From positions 2,139,501-2,203,500 of the forward strand of contig NZ_CP041025.1 of the NCBI RefSeq assembly GCF_006385135.1: a stretch of DNA of 64,000 bases, written 5' to 3'. Shown one piece after another: positions 1 to 10,300 of the stretch (position 1 is its first letter; the number at the start of each line of letters is the position of its first letter). The position numbers were made by a program, and so were the translations under genes. The notes beneath the pieces were generated by a model, which saw only the letters and a program-made list of their open reading frames with translations, was not told the origin of the DNA and did no database searches. Origin of the DNA: Paremcibacter congregatus (GTDB taxonomy: Bacteria; Pseudomonadota; Alphaproteobacteria; Sphingomonadales; Emcibacteraceae).

Positions 1-451
1 ATAGATACCCGACGCCCCGGACCCCTTCAACTTTCAATAAAGAAGAACCAACGACCCCGTTCAACAAACGCCCTGTCTGATGACGGTGAAGGATATCTTC
101 CAAAGCCCGATGCGGTTCGGAATGGGCGGCCCCCAGGTTTTCCGCGACGATATTGTTGTCACCCGCCGGCAGCACAGCCAAGGGAATATCCATATCCTTG
201 AAACGTTCATTCTCTACGATATGTTCAAAGGTTGCCGAGCTCAGGGCCCGATCCCCCAAAATGACAATCGCATCGACATGGGCTTGCTTGAACCGCGTCA
301 GGGCCTCGGAAATATCTTTGTGCTTTTCCACCTCATAGTGAAAAATACCCGACCCCTGAGCAATGACCGCACGGATCTTATCCATTGCGCCCGTCTCGGT
401 AAAAGAGGACGGGCTGCTCAAAATTGCGATTAATCCCAAACCTGATCCCAC
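1..451 (-). CDS. diacylglycerol kinase catalytic-domain-like protein (partial, 3' end outside window)
   Basis: The minus strand is open from a GTG at 451 to the window edge, giving about 150 residues. The reading resembles the N-terminal nucleotide-binding half of DAGK_cat/YegS-type lipid kinases: a beta strand (GLIAILSSPSS), a helix, then VDAIVILGDRALSS and PLAVLPAGDNNIVAENLGA at the places where the family has GGDGT and LPxGTxNDFAR. Both signature loops are altered (GDR for GDGT, GDNN for GTxN), so it may be a divergent or inactive member. The family phosphorylates diacylglycerol, ceramide or related lipids at the membrane. It is divergent from lptF, so 452-612 must hold both promoters. The open frame continues upstream of the GTG without a stop, so the start is uncertain. 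Confidence 0.55.
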   Translation of the reverse strand, partial: MGSGLGLIAILSSPSSFTETGAMDKIRAVIAQGSGIFHYEVEKHKDISEALTRFKQAHVDAIVILGDRALSSATFEHIVENERFKDMDIPLAVLPAGDNNIVAENLGAAHSEPHRALEDILHRHQTGRLLNGVVGSSLLKVEGVRGVGYL

Positions 452-612
452 TCGTTTTCTGTATTCAAATCTTCTTTTGCCGTAAATAAACCACAAATTA
501 TTGTGATTTAGCAGAAAATTATGTTCCTTTTGACTATATTCTTCTATACCAAAAGCTATAGGGGGGAAACTAGGCGAAATCCAGACCAAAAGCGACCGAA
601 TACTAAAAAAGT

Positions 613-1788
613 ATGTTAAAAAAGATCGATAAATATATCCTGCGCGAGACAATCGTTCCTCTGCTCGTCACCCTGGGGATCTCGGCTCTCCTGCTTTTGC
701 TCGAAAAAATGCTCAGCCTGTTTGATTTTGTCATCAATCAGGGCGGTCCGATTGATATTGTCTGGCGCATGCTCGGTAATCTGATGCCGCAATATCTCAC
801 TCTGGTTCTTCCGCTGTCCATGTTTCTCGGTGTATTACTCGCCGTGCGCAAACTGGCCCTGAACAGTGAACTGGACGCCTTGCTCGCCACTGGCTTCAGT
901 CTTAACCGGCTGGTGCAACCAACTTTGTATATCGCCCTGTTTCTGCTGGTGGTCAATGTGATCGTTGTTGGTTTCGTGCAGCCGTACAGCCGCTACACCT
1001 ATCAGGAACTGGTCTTTGATATCCGCAGTGGCGCCCTGGGAGCCAGTATTAAAGCCGGAGAATTTAATGACCTTGGCGACGGTTTAACCTTGCGGATCGA
1101 AGAATCCCGGGAGTCAGGCCGCGAGTTGATCGACATTTTCGCCCAGAAGGAATCCGACGACGGCCGAATTCAGTCGATCAGTGCTGAAAAAGGCAATTTC
1201 TTTATCTCGCCCGACAAACGTTTCATGATCCTGCGCCTGCACAATGGCACTCTGATTGACCTGGATATGGTTCAGGGCCGGCCCAATATCGTCCTTTTCG
1301 AGCTTCACGACCTGCCTCTGGATGTGCCCAATTTCGCCCAGTTCCGCGACCGGGGCGAAGAAGCCAAGGAAATGACCATCACAGAACTGTGGAACGCCCG
1401 GAACAGCGACGACCCAGCCGTGATTGCAACTATTCATTCCCGAACCGCCCGCGCCCTGTCCATTTTGATCGTACCTTTTCTGGCTATCCCTTTGGGACTT
1501 GTCGCCAAACGTTCCGGACGAGCGCTAGGTATTACGGTCGGGGTTGTTATCCTGCTGGTTTATCATAAAGTTCTCGAATTTGGGCTTAATTTTTCCTCTA
1601 TGGGAGACGTGTCTTCCTGGCTGGTTATCTGGCTGCCCACGCTATTGTTTATGCTGCTGACGGCGCGGCTCTATTACATCGGCGCTTATAAAGTTGGCGG
1701 AATGCCGCTCAGACGCATTGAAATCATCTATGATGTCACCGTCAGCGCCCTCAAAAGCATGATCACCCGTCTCAAAGCGGTAAGTTAG
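613..1788 (+). CDS. lptF: LPS export ABC transporter permease LptF
   Basis: The 391-residue protein is of the YjgP/YjgQ permease family. It has an N-terminal helix after DKYILRE, two more helices in the first 125 residues, a periplasmic beta-jellyroll-like middle (about 130-270) and three C-terminal helices from about residue 275 (SILIVPFLAIPLGL). LptF pairs with LptG in the inner membrane and, with ATPase LptB, lifts lipopolysaccharide onto the LptC-LptA bridge. Length and architecture are normal. lptG follows 9 bp after the stop, so the two are one transcription unit. There is no obvious strong Shine-Dalgarno; ATG 613 is the first start and matches the usual N-terminus. Confidence 0.93.
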   Translation: MLKKIDKYILRETIVPLLVTLGISALLLLLEKMLSLFDFVINQGGPIDIVWRMLGNLMPQYLTLVLPLSMFLGVLLAVRKLALNSELDALLATGFSLNRLVQPTLYIALFLLVVNVIVVGFVQPYSRYTYQELVFDIRSGALGASIKAGEFNDLGDGLTLRIEESRESGRELIDIFAQKESDDGRIQSISAEKGNFFISPDKRFMILRLHNGTLIDLDMVQGRPNIVLFELHDLPLDVPNFAQFRDRGEEAKEMTITELWNARNSDDPAVIATIHSRTARALSILIVPFLAIPLGLVAKRSGRALGITVGVVILLVYHKVLEFGLNFSSMGDVSSWLVIWLPTLLFMLLTARLYYIGAYKVGGMPLRRIEIIYDVTVSALKSMITRLKAVS

Positions 1789-1797
1789 GAAAGGCAT

Positions 1798-2925
1798 ATG
1801 GAAAGATTTATCAAATATTCCAATCGCCTCGGCGGCATGCTTAACCCGGGCAGTCTGGATCTTTACCTGGCGAAATCTTTTGCCAGCCGCTACATCATTA
1901 TTTTGCTCGGGCTTGTCGCCACCTTGCAGATGCTGGACCTGTTGTCTGAATCCGACAACATACTCGCCGGCGAAGGCGCCGTCACAGGCGATCTATGGCA
2001 TTATGTGACTTTACGAGTCCCGACACTTCTGTCTCTGTTTTCCCCTTTTGTCGCCCTGCTCGCGGCCATAATGTGTCTTGCCGGCCTGAACGTTCATAGT
2101 GAAATCGTCATTATGAAGGCCGCCGGCTGGTCCGCCTTTCGCATCATCACCCCCCTGATTTTGATGTCATTGCTGATTGCCAGCCTGCATTTCGTCTTTA
2201 CCGAAACCATATCGGTCAAAGCGCGGGCGGAATTGCGCAACTGGAAAGAAAATAATTACGCCGCAGACCTTCCCCCGGCCCCGGACACGGTCTATGACGC
2301 CTGGGTCAATGACGGCAATAATCTGATCAAGGCCGAAAGCGCCAGCCGCAACGGCAGTATTTTGTTGCTCGACAAGGTCACCCAGTATATCCGCGACAAA
2401 GATCTGCGAATTACCTCTTTGATCCGGGCCGACTTTGCTGTTTATCGTGATGGAAAATGGAAAATGTTCGAGGTCAAGGAATTCGATATGCGGACCTCAA
2501 AAGTGACCCCGATGGAAAACCTGGTTTGGGAAACCGACATCCCGCCGGAAAGGTTCATCGCCCTGGCCCTTAAACCGGACCAGGTCAACCTGCAACGTCT
2601 GCGCAGCGCCATCGCCCAGTTAAAAACCGAAGGGCACGACACCGCCAGCTTTGAGACCATGCTGCATCAGAAATTTGTTGGCCCGCTCAGCACCCTGCTG
2701 ATGCCCCTTCTTGCCGGTCTTGCCGCTTTTGGTCTGCACCGGGGAGGTGGCCTGTTTGGTCGTATCGCCCTTACCGGTGCTCTGGGATTTGGCTATTTCG
2801 TCATCAACAACCTCTTTGCTGCCCTCGGGCAATACGGCGCGGTGCCGCCCGCTGTTTCCGCCTGGCTGCCTTTCACATTATTTTTTCTGATCGGGATAAG
2901 TTTCATCCTGGTCACCGAAGAATAA
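1798..2925 (+). CDS. lptG: LPS export ABC transporter permease LptG
   Basis: This is the second YjgP/YjgQ permease, 375 residues, in the standard order after lptF. The first helix follows LDLYLAKSFASRYIIILLG (about 21-45), with helices near 70-90 and 105-130, a periplasmic domain to about 280, and three C-terminal helices beginning LSTLLMPLLAGLAAF. It forms the other half of the LptB2FG extraction complex that moves lipopolysaccharide from the inner membrane to the periplasmic bridge. An AGGAA-like Shine-Dalgarno overlaps the end of lptF just before the ATG. A small hairpin (arms GTCACA/TGTGAC, 2936-2952) lies after the stop and could slow transcription into the next gene. Confidence 0.92.
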   Translation: MERFIKYSNRLGGMLNPGSLDLYLAKSFASRYIIILLGLVATLQMLDLLSESDNILAGEGAVTGDLWHYVTLRVPTLLSLFSPFVALLAAIMCLAGLNVHSEIVIMKAAGWSAFRIITPLILMSLLIASLHFVFTETISVKARAELRNWKENNYAADLPPAPDTVYDAWVNDGNNLIKAESASRNGSILLLDKVTQYIRDKDLRITSLIRADFAVYRDGKWKMFEVKEFDMRTSKVTPMENLVWETDIPPERFIALALKPDQVNLQRLRSAIAQLKTEGHDTASFETMLHQKFVGPLSTLLMPLLAGLAAFGLHRGGGLFGRIALTGALGFGYFVINNLFAALGQYGAVPPAVSAWLPFTLFFLIGISFILVTEE

Positions 2926-2981
2926 CCGCATCATCGTCACACTGCCTGTGACCACATATAAAAAATGGGTGAGAAACGTAA

Positions 2982-4127
2982 ATGACCACGACTGTACTCG
3001 TCAAAGAAGTATCCACGAAGCAGGAGCTGAAAACTTTTGTTGCCTTGCCGGCGCAGCTTTTCAAGGACGATCCCAACTGGGTCGCACCGCTAACCATGGA
3101 ACGTATGGAAATCCTGGACCCTAAAAAAAATCCATACTTTGAACACGCCCGCGCCAAATTATGGATCGCCTATGAAAACGGTGTGCCCGTAGGGCGCATC
3201 ACGGCCCAGGTTGATGATCTGGTGGAAAAAAAATATGGCGAGAAGATCGGCCATTTTGGCTTTTTCGACTGCGTCAATGATCAGGTGGTTGCCAATGCCC
3301 TGCTGGATCAGGCGGTTGAATGGTTAAAATCAGAAGGCCGGGAAAAACTCATCGGCCCGTTTAGCCTGTCCATCAACGAAGAAACCGGCCTGTTGATCGA
3401 AGGGTTTGATACGCCCCCCAGTTTAATGATGAATCATGCCCTGCCCTATTATCAGGAATTGCTTGATACCTATGGTTTGGAAAAAATTAAGGACCTCTGG
3501 GCTTTCTATCTGAAATTTGATCAGGAAGTTTTGCCGCCAACCATCCAGAAACTGATCACCCGCAGCATGAGAGACGGCAAGGTTAGACTGCGCAAGATCA
3601 ATATGAAAAATTATGAGGAAGACCTGAAAACCATTCTCGACATCTATAATGATGCTTGGGCGGACAACTGGATGGCCCTGCCCTTCACAAAAACCGAGCT
3701 AAATAAGGCCGTCAAGGATATGAAGCTTCTGATCCGTGAGGATTTCACCTATATCGCTGAATATGACGGCACACCCATGGCCATGATGGTCACTCTGCCC
3801 AATCTCAATGAAATTATCGCCGATATGAAAGGAAAACTCTTCCCCTTTGGCATTTTCAAGTTGCTGTGGCGGCTTAAGTTGAACCCCCGCTACAAGACCG
3901 TGCGCGTGCCCCTGATGGGCGTGCGCAAGGAATTTCAGAACACCGCCGTTGGCGGCGCCATGGCCTTTGCCCTGATTGAAGAATGCCGGGTTAGCGCCGC
4001 TGCCGCCGGCTGCACCCATGCGGAGCTTTCCTGGGTGCTGGATGAAAATACCCGGCTGTCTAAAATGCTGGAAACCATTGGCTGTTGGCGATATAAAAAA
4101 TATCGGATGTTTACGAAAGATCTATAA
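2982..4127 (+). CDS. long GNAT-fold N-acetyltransferase-like protein
   Basis: This 381-residue soluble protein belongs to a family of long GNAT-like proteins common in Alphaproteobacteria and of unknown substrate. An N-terminal GNAT-like half (about 1-150; ARAKLWIAYENGVPVGRI is a typical strand-turn-strand) is followed by a second half containing VRVPLMGVRKEFQNTAVGGA (about 306-325), the place of the acetyl-CoA pyrophosphate loop, and the C-terminal strand AELSWVLDEN. It lies 56 bp after lptG on the same strand, which may mean co-transcription, but nothing links it functionally to LPS export. The fold assignment is fairly safe; the acceptor is unknown. Confidence 0.7.
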   Translation: MTTTVLVKEVSTKQELKTFVALPAQLFKDDPNWVAPLTMERMEILDPKKNPYFEHARAKLWIAYENGVPVGRITAQVDDLVEKKYGEKIGHFGFFDCVNDQVVANALLDQAVEWLKSEGREKLIGPFSLSINEETGLLIEGFDTPPSLMMNHALPYYQELLDTYGLEKIKDLWAFYLKFDQEVLPPTIQKLITRSMRDGKVRLRKINMKNYEEDLKTILDIYNDAWADNWMALPFTKTELNKAVKDMKLLIREDFTYIAEYDGTPMAMMVTLPNLNEIIADMKGKLFPFGIFKLLWRLKLNPRYKTVRVPLMGVRKEFQNTAVGGAMAFALIEECRVSAAAAGCTHAELSWVLDENTRLSKMLETIGCWRYKKYRMFTKDL

Positions 4128-4202
4128 CGCGACATACTCTTGCCACAGGTCACCTTTACAAAAGAACGACATTTAAAATTCAGATAAATCGGACAAGAAT
4201 AA

Positions 4203-4862
4203 ATGACTGATCAACCACCTCTCATTGCTGACAAGACTTTTCTCCAGCGGGTGAGAACCTATTTCATCACTGGGCTCGTCGTTGCATCCCCAGTGGGGAT
4301 TACCATTTATATTGCGTTGGCCTTCATAGATCTGATTGACCGAAACATCAAACCTTTGATCCCCGCGGTTTATAACCCCGATACCTATCTGCCCTTCCCC
4401 TTGCCGGGCATTGGCCTGGTGTTTCTTTTCCTGTTGCTCACCCTTTTGGGATTCCTGGCCGCCAACTTTATGGGCCGGACACTGATCCGCATCGGAGAAA
4501 AAATACTGAACCGCATGCCGGTCGTCCGCAGTGTTTATAATACCCTGAAACAAATCTTTGAAACGGTAATATCCGAAAACAAGGGCAGCTTTCAGGAAGT
4601 TGTTCTGGTCGAATATCCCCGTAAAGGCCTTTGGGCTATCGCCTTTATTTCCGGCGACAACACCGGAGAAATTCAAAGCAAACTGCCTGAAGATGTGATT
4701 AATGTCTTCCTGCCGACCACGCCGAATCCAACCTCTGGTTTTCTGCTGTTTGTGCCGAAGAAAGATATCATCATCTTAAACATGACCCCCGATCAAGGCG
4801 CGAAATATGTCATATCCGCCGGATTGGTTGACCCCAGCAGTCTGCCAATAAAGGATATTTAA
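4203..4862 (+). CDS. DUF502 family integral membrane protein
   Basis: This is a 219-residue membrane protein with two helices in its first half (YFITGLVVASPVGITIYIAL, about 19-40, and LPGIGLVFLFLLLTLLGFLA, about 65-90), followed by the conserved RxPVVRSVYNTLKQ stretch and a soluble C-terminal region containing VEYPRKGLWAIAFISG and LPTTPNPTSGFLLFVP. These are hallmarks of DUF502, whose biochemical role is not established. Length is typical. Its stop lies 4 bp from that of recG, which is convergent. Confidence 0.85.
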   Translation: MTDQPPLIADKTFLQRVRTYFITGLVVASPVGITIYIALAFIDLIDRNIKPLIPAVYNPDTYLPFPLPGIGLVFLFLLLTLLGFLAANFMGRTLIRIGEKILNRMPVVRSVYNTLKQIFETVISENKGSFQEVVLVEYPRKGLWAIAFISGDNTGEIQSKLPEDVINVFLPTTPNPTSGFLLFVPKKDIIILNMTPDQGAKYVISAGLVDPSSLPIKDI

Positions 4863-4866
4863 GTCA

Positions 4867-6960
4867 TCACCCTGAGGTCAGATATTTAACACCTTCATCG
4901 CGTTCAAACAGATAAAGCAGAACCCTGAGCGCCTGTCCCCGCCCGGATTTCAGTTCGGGGTCTTTCTCCAGTATCATGCGCGCATCGTCGCGGGCCATGG
5001 CGATCAGGCTTCCCTGTTCCTCAAGACTGGCCACCCGGAAGTTTGGCAGACCGCTCTGACGCGTCCCCAGAAGTTCCCCCGCACCGCGCAGGCGCAAATC
5101 TTCCTCTGCAATCAGAAATCCGTCTTCGGTTTCGCGCATGATCTTCAGGCGCGCCTTCGCCGTCTCGCCACCAAGCGTACCATAGAGCAACAGGCAGGTC
5201 GATTTATCAGCCCCACGTCCTACCCGGCCACGAAGCTGATGTAATTGCGACAGGCCAAAACGTTCGGCATGTTCAATCACCATGATCGTCGCTTCCGGTA
5301 CATTGACTCCGACTTCCACCACGGTGGTCGCCACAAGGATATCAAGATCACCGCCGGCGAACTTCGCCATCACCTGATCTTTTTCCTTTGGTTTCATCTT
5401 GCCATGCACCAGCCCGACCCGGGTCCCGAAAACCTGTTCCAGGTGGCGAAAGCGTTCTTTCGCCGCCGCCAGATCCAGAACTTCGGATTCCTCGACCAGA
5501 GGACAGATCCAGAACACCCGGGTGCCAGTCGTGATCGCCCGGCGAATGCCCTGAACCACCTCATCAAGTCGGTTTAAAGGAATAGTTCGCGTATCAATGG
5601 GTTTGCGACCCGGTGGTTTTTCATCCAAGCGCGAGGCGTCCATATCTCCATAAGCGGTCAAGGTCAGAGTGCGCGGAATCGGAGTCGCTGTCATCGCCAG
5701 AACATCCATTGCCGCCCCGGCGCGCCCCTTTGCCGACAGGGCCATACGCTGTTCCACCCCGAAACGATGCTGCTCATCAATCACCACAAAGGCGAGGTCA
5801 TGATAGATCACATCCTTCTGGAACAACGCATGAGTGCCCACCAGAATATCAATCTCCCCGGCGGCAAGGTCGGTGAGCAAAGCGGCCCGCGTCTTACCCT
5901 TGTCACGCCCGGTGAGCACGGCAACCCGCACATTCAGATTTTCCGTCATTTCCAAAAGACTGTCATAATGCTGCCGAGCGAGAATTTCCGTCGGCGCAAT
6001 CATCGCCCCCTGTGCGCCATTCTCGACCGCCGTCAACAGGGCCGCCAGCGCAACTACCGTCTTGCCGCTGCCTACATCCCCCTGCAGCAGGCGCATCATG
6101 GCATAAGGCGCCGCCAGATCCTGCTCAATCTCTGCCAGACTACGCTGCTGCGCCCCAGTCAGTTGATACGGCAAATGCGCGACCAGTTGATCTTTAAGCT
6201 TGCCAGTGGGTGTGAGCGACCGTCCTTTTTTCTTTTTTACCTGACGGCGCATGATTTCCAGCGCCAGTTGATTGGCAAGAAACTCATCATAGGCCAGTCG
6301 CATGCGCGCCGGGGATGAGGTCAACAGGTCACCCTGGCTTTCCGGGCGGTGGGCGGCTTCGACGGCTGCCCGCCAGCTCGGCCACTTCTCCCGTGCGAGC
6401 AAACTTGTGTCCTGCCATTCCGGTAGGTCAACCAGGCGTTCCAGCGCTCCGCCAATGATCTTCGCCATCACTTTGCCGCTGATGCCGGCTGTCAGGGGAT
6501 AGATCGGTTCGACTTTTGGAATTTGATCCCGCTGATCCTGGCGCAGCATATAATCCGGATGGGTCATCTGCAGTTGCCCATTGAAAATTTCGACCTTGCC
6601 GCTGATCAGCCGCAGCTCACCCTCCGGCAATTGCCGTTGAATATAGTCTCCCTTGGCGTGGAAAAAGATGATCTGCATCTGACCCGTGGCGTCATGACAC
6701 CATACCCGGTAGGGCCGACGGCTGCCCCGCAGCGGCGCATCATGTTTGTCGATCGTCACTTCACAGGTCACCACGTGATCATATGTGATCTCGCCCAGTT
6801 TCGGCATCGCCCCGCGATCGATCATATCCACCGGCAAATGCCAGAACATATCCAGCACCTTGCGTCCGACAATTTTTCCAAGCAACGTGGCGATACGTCC
6901 CCCTACCCCCGGCAGACTGACAGTATCGGCGAAAAATGGATATAATATTTCAGGGCGCAT
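4867..6960 (-). CDS. recG: ATP-dependent DNA helicase RecG
   Basis: The 697-residue protein has full RecG architecture: an N-terminal wedge/OB domain that grips branched DNA (about 1-230), then two helicase lobes. Visible motifs are GDVGSGKT (Walker A, about 294), the DEQH box in VVIDEQHRFG, TATPIPRT (motif III) and QLRGRVGRG (motif VI). RecG regresses stalled replication forks and branch-migrates Holliday junctions in the cytoplasm. It is divergent from sdhE-mfd with a short shared upstream region (6961-7048), an arrangement seen repeatedly in Alphaproteobacteria. The ATG at 6960 agrees with the family N-terminus. Confidence 0.96.
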   Translation of the reverse strand: MRPEILYPFFADTVSLPGVGGRIATLLGKIVGRKVLDMFWHLPVDMIDRGAMPKLGEITYDHVVTCEVTIDKHDAPLRGSRRPYRVWCHDATGQMQIIFFHAKGDYIQRQLPEGELRLISGKVEIFNGQLQMTHPDYMLRQDQRDQIPKVEPIYPLTAGISGKVMAKIIGGALERLVDLPEWQDTSLLAREKWPSWRAAVEAAHRPESQGDLLTSSPARMRLAYDEFLANQLALEIMRRQVKKKKGRSLTPTGKLKDQLVAHLPYQLTGAQQRSLAEIEQDLAAPYAMMRLLQGDVGSGKTVVALAALLTAVENGAQGAMIAPTEILARQHYDSLLEMTENLNVRVAVLTGRDKGKTRAALLTDLAAGEIDILVGTHALFQKDVIYHDLAFVVIDEQHRFGVEQRMALSAKGRAGAAMDVLAMTATPIPRTLTLTAYGDMDASRLDEKPPGRKPIDTRTIPLNRLDEVVQGIRRAITTGTRVFWICPLVEESEVLDLAAAKERFRHLEQVFGTRVGLVHGKMKPKEKDQVMAKFAGGDLDILVATTVVEVGVNVPEATIMVIEHAERFGLSQLHQLRGRVGRGADKSTCLLLYGTLGGETAKARLKIMRETEDGFLIAEEDLRLRGAGELLGTRQSGLPNFRVASLEEQGSLIAMARDDARMILEKDPELKSGRGQALRVLLYLFERDEGVKYLTSG

Positions 6961-7048
6961 GCGTTTATAATTGATTCACGTTGGTAATTTTCCTATCACT
7001 AGGGTACTAGCATATTACACAAAAAACCCACAGTGGATAATCGCGATT

Positions 7049-7366
7049 ATGCCTTCATATGATTCCCCCGGATTTATTGAACCTGCCTTTGACAGACAAG
7101 ACTCTCTGGAAATCCGCCGCAAGCGACTTAAATTCAGAAGCGCTCACCGGGGCATCAAGGAAGCTGACATTCTGCTCGGCCATTTTGCCGATATGCATCT
7201 TGATCAGTTAAGCCACGATGAACTGGATCGTTATGAAACGCTGCTCCGGGAGCCGGACCTGAAAATTGTCGCCTGGATCACCGGAGACACACCGGCGCCG
7301 GATCATCTACAGAATGATATTATGGACCGCCTGAAAGCCCTGGATTACCTTAAAGTCATCAAGTGA
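7049..7366 (+). CDS. sdhE: succinate dehydrogenase assembly factor SdhE (FAD assembly factor)
   Basis: This 105-residue protein of the YgfY/SdhE family promotes covalent flavinylation of the succinate dehydrogenase subunit SdhA. The diagnostic RGxxE motif is present as RGIKE in the segment FRSAHRGIKEADILLGHFAD, followed by the all-helical core ending YETLLREPDLKIVAWITG. A longer open frame starts at 6971, but the residues before ATG 7049 do not resemble the family, so I take 7049. The gene overlaps the GTG start of mfd by four bases, implying translational coupling. An sdhE-mfd pair opposite recG is a common alphaproteobacterial arrangement. Confidence 0.88.
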   Translation: MPSYDSPGFIEPAFDRQDSLEIRRKRLKFRSAHRGIKEADILLGHFADMHLDQLSHDELDRYETLLREPDLKIVAWITGDTPAPDHLQNDIMDRLKALDYLKVIK

Positions 7367-10300
7367 ATAAATTCGACCAGTTCATAAAGGCGGAAGTACC
7401 GCTGCAGATCGCCCAGACGCCTGAAGGCATGGATGCGCTTTATCTCACACAGCTGCTGTGCGAGGCTGAAGGTGGTCCGGAGACCATCCTGCATATCGCC
7501 CGCGATGATCACCGCATGAGTAATATCGCTGAGCTGGTTCATTTTTACGCACCAGACGTCGAAGTATTAAGCTTTCCCGCCTGGGATTGCCTGCCTTACG
7601 ACCGGGTTTCTCCTAATCCCGATATCAGCGCCCAGCGTATGACCACCCTGCATCAATTGACCAAAGAATCTCGTGGCCGCAAGCGACTGGTAATCACCAC
7701 CGTCAATGGCGCCAGCCAGAAGATCCCTGAACGCGACACGCTGCGCGGCCTGTCCTTTTCCGCCAAAACCGGCGACCGGATCGATCTGGAACAACTGACG
7801 GCTTTTCTCAGTCGCAACGGTTACAGCCGATCCAGCACCGTGATGGAGCATGGCGATTTCGCCATTCGCGGCGGCCTGATCGATATTTTCCCGTCGGGCC
7901 AGGAAGATCCGGTTCGAATTGATCTCTGGGGCGACACCATTGAAAGCATCCGCGCTTTCGACGCCATCAGTCAGCGAACCGCCGATGATGTGGACGTCCT
8001 CTCTTTGGTGCCGATGAGCGAAGTGATCCTTGACGAAGACAGCATCCGGCGTTTTCGCGGCTCTTATGTGCGTGAATTCGGCACGGTCCGTGGTGATGAC
8101 CCTCTCTATGACGCCGTAAAAGAGGGCCGCAAACATCAGGGCATGGAACATTGGCTGCCCTATTTCCATTTTAAACTCGAAACCATATTCGATTATCTGC
8201 CCAACTGCCCGGTGACCCTGGACAGTCTGACGACGGAAGCCTTTCAGGACCGGCAAACCGCGGTTAAAGACTATTACCAGGCCCGCCTTGAGGCCTTTCA
8301 GGCCAGCAAGAAAAGTGGTGGTAACAGCCTTAGTCCCTATAAACCTCTGCCGCCGGAACTTCTGTATCTTCCAGGATCCCAGTGGCGAACCACTCTCGAA
8401 GAGCGCCGCGCCCACCAGTTCGCCCCCTTCAACGCCCCGCCCGACAGCAACCATATGGTCCTTGACGGTCGGGTGGGCCGTGACTTCGCCCCGGAACGCA
8501 ACGATCCCAAGGTCAATGTCTATGACGCCCTGCGCCAGCATATCGTAAAGCGCCACCTTGACGGCCAGAAGGTCCTCATCGCCTCTTACAGCGCCGGATC
8601 CCAAAACCGTCTGACCGCCGTGCTAAAAGAACATGGCATGGCCAATCATCAGCTGCTCGGCAGTTGGGCCGCGCAGTCGGCCCTGCCGAAAGACGTGATC
8701 GGCCTGATGATCCTGCCGCTGGAACATGGCTTTGAAACAGAAACGCTGACTGTGATCGCCGAGCAGGACATTCTCGGCGACCGGCTGGTGCGCAAGGTGC
8801 GCAAATCCCGCAAGGCCGAGAATTTCATAAGCGAAGCTTCTGCGCTGACCCCCGGTGATCTGGTGGTTCATATGGATCACGGCATCGGGCGTTATGAAAA
8901 TCTGATCACCATTGACGTAAATGGTGCTGCCCATGACTGCGTGCATCTCACCTATCAGGGCGGTGACAAGCTTTATGTGCCGGTGGAGAATATCGAAATC
9001 CTCAGCCGCTATGGCTCCGAAGGCTCTGATGGCCAACTTGACAAGCTCGGCGGCGTTGCCTGGCAGGGGCGCAAGGCCAAACTGAAACAGCGTATCCGTG
9101 ACATGGCCGATGAACTGATCAAGGTCGCGGCCCAGCGGGCATTGCGTAAAGGCACGGTAATACAGCCGCCGGAAGGGTTGTATGATGAATTCTGCGCCCG
9201 GTTCCCCTACTCCGAAACCGATGACCAGTTGCGCGCCATTGCCGATGTTATTGACGACCTGAACAGTGGCAAGCCCATGGACCGTCTGGTCTGCGGCGAT
9301 GTGGGCTTTGGCAAGACCGAAGTGGCGCTCCGCACCGCCTTCCTTGCCGTCATGGGTGGGTTTCAGGTGGCGATCATTGCGCCAACCACCCTGCTCGCCC
9401 GCCAGCATTACAAGACCTTTGTCGATCGCTTCAAAGATCTGCCGGTACGTATTGGTCATCTATCGCGTCTGGTGACGGCAAAGGATCAAAAGGCGACCCG
9501 GGAAGAATTGGCCCAGGGCACCTGCGAGATCGTTATTGGCACCCACGCCTTGCTCGGCAAATCAGTGCATTTCAAGAACCTTGGCATGATCATCATTGAT
9601 GAAGAACAGCATTTCGGCGTGGTCCACAAGGAACGCCTGAAAAAGATGAAGCATGACGTGCACGTGCTGACCCTGACCGCGACACCGATTCCGCGCACCC
9701 TGCAGCTCGCCATGAGCGGTATGCGCGGCCTGAGCCTGATCGCCACCCCGCCGGTGGATCGTCTGGCCGTGCGTACCTTCGTCCTTCCTATGGATGCTCT
9801 GGTCATCCGCGAAGCCCTGATGCGGGAACATTATCGCGGTGGCCAGAGTTTCTATGTTTGTCCCCGCGTGTCTGACCTGAAAGAAATAGAAGACCTTCTG
9901 AAAGAACATGTGCCAGAGGTCAAAACCGTGACTGCCCATGGTCAGATGGCCCCGACCCAGATCGAAGACATCATGAACGCCTTCTATGACGGCAAATATG
10001 ATGTGCTAATCTCGACCACCATTGTCGAATCCGGTCTCGACATCCCGACCGCCAACACCATGATCATTCACCGGGCCGATATGTTCGGCCTGGCGCAGCT
10101 TTATCAGTTGCGGGGGCGTGTCGGACGGTCGAAAATCCGCGCCTATGCCTATATGACCTTGCCACCAAAGCGCCTGCCCACGGCCCAGGCCGAAAAACGT
10201 CTGCAGGTGCTCCAGACGCTCGACACGCTCGGTGCGGGCTTCACTTTGGCCAGTCATGATCTTGACATTCGCGGGGCGGGTAATCTTCTTGGCGAAGAAC

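Noticed and set aside
7567-9459. Two long minus-strand open frames opposite mfd (345 and 278 codons)
   Set aside because: They lie entirely inside mfd, whose family motifs are complete; their translations have no recognisable domain and reflect GC-rich third positions.
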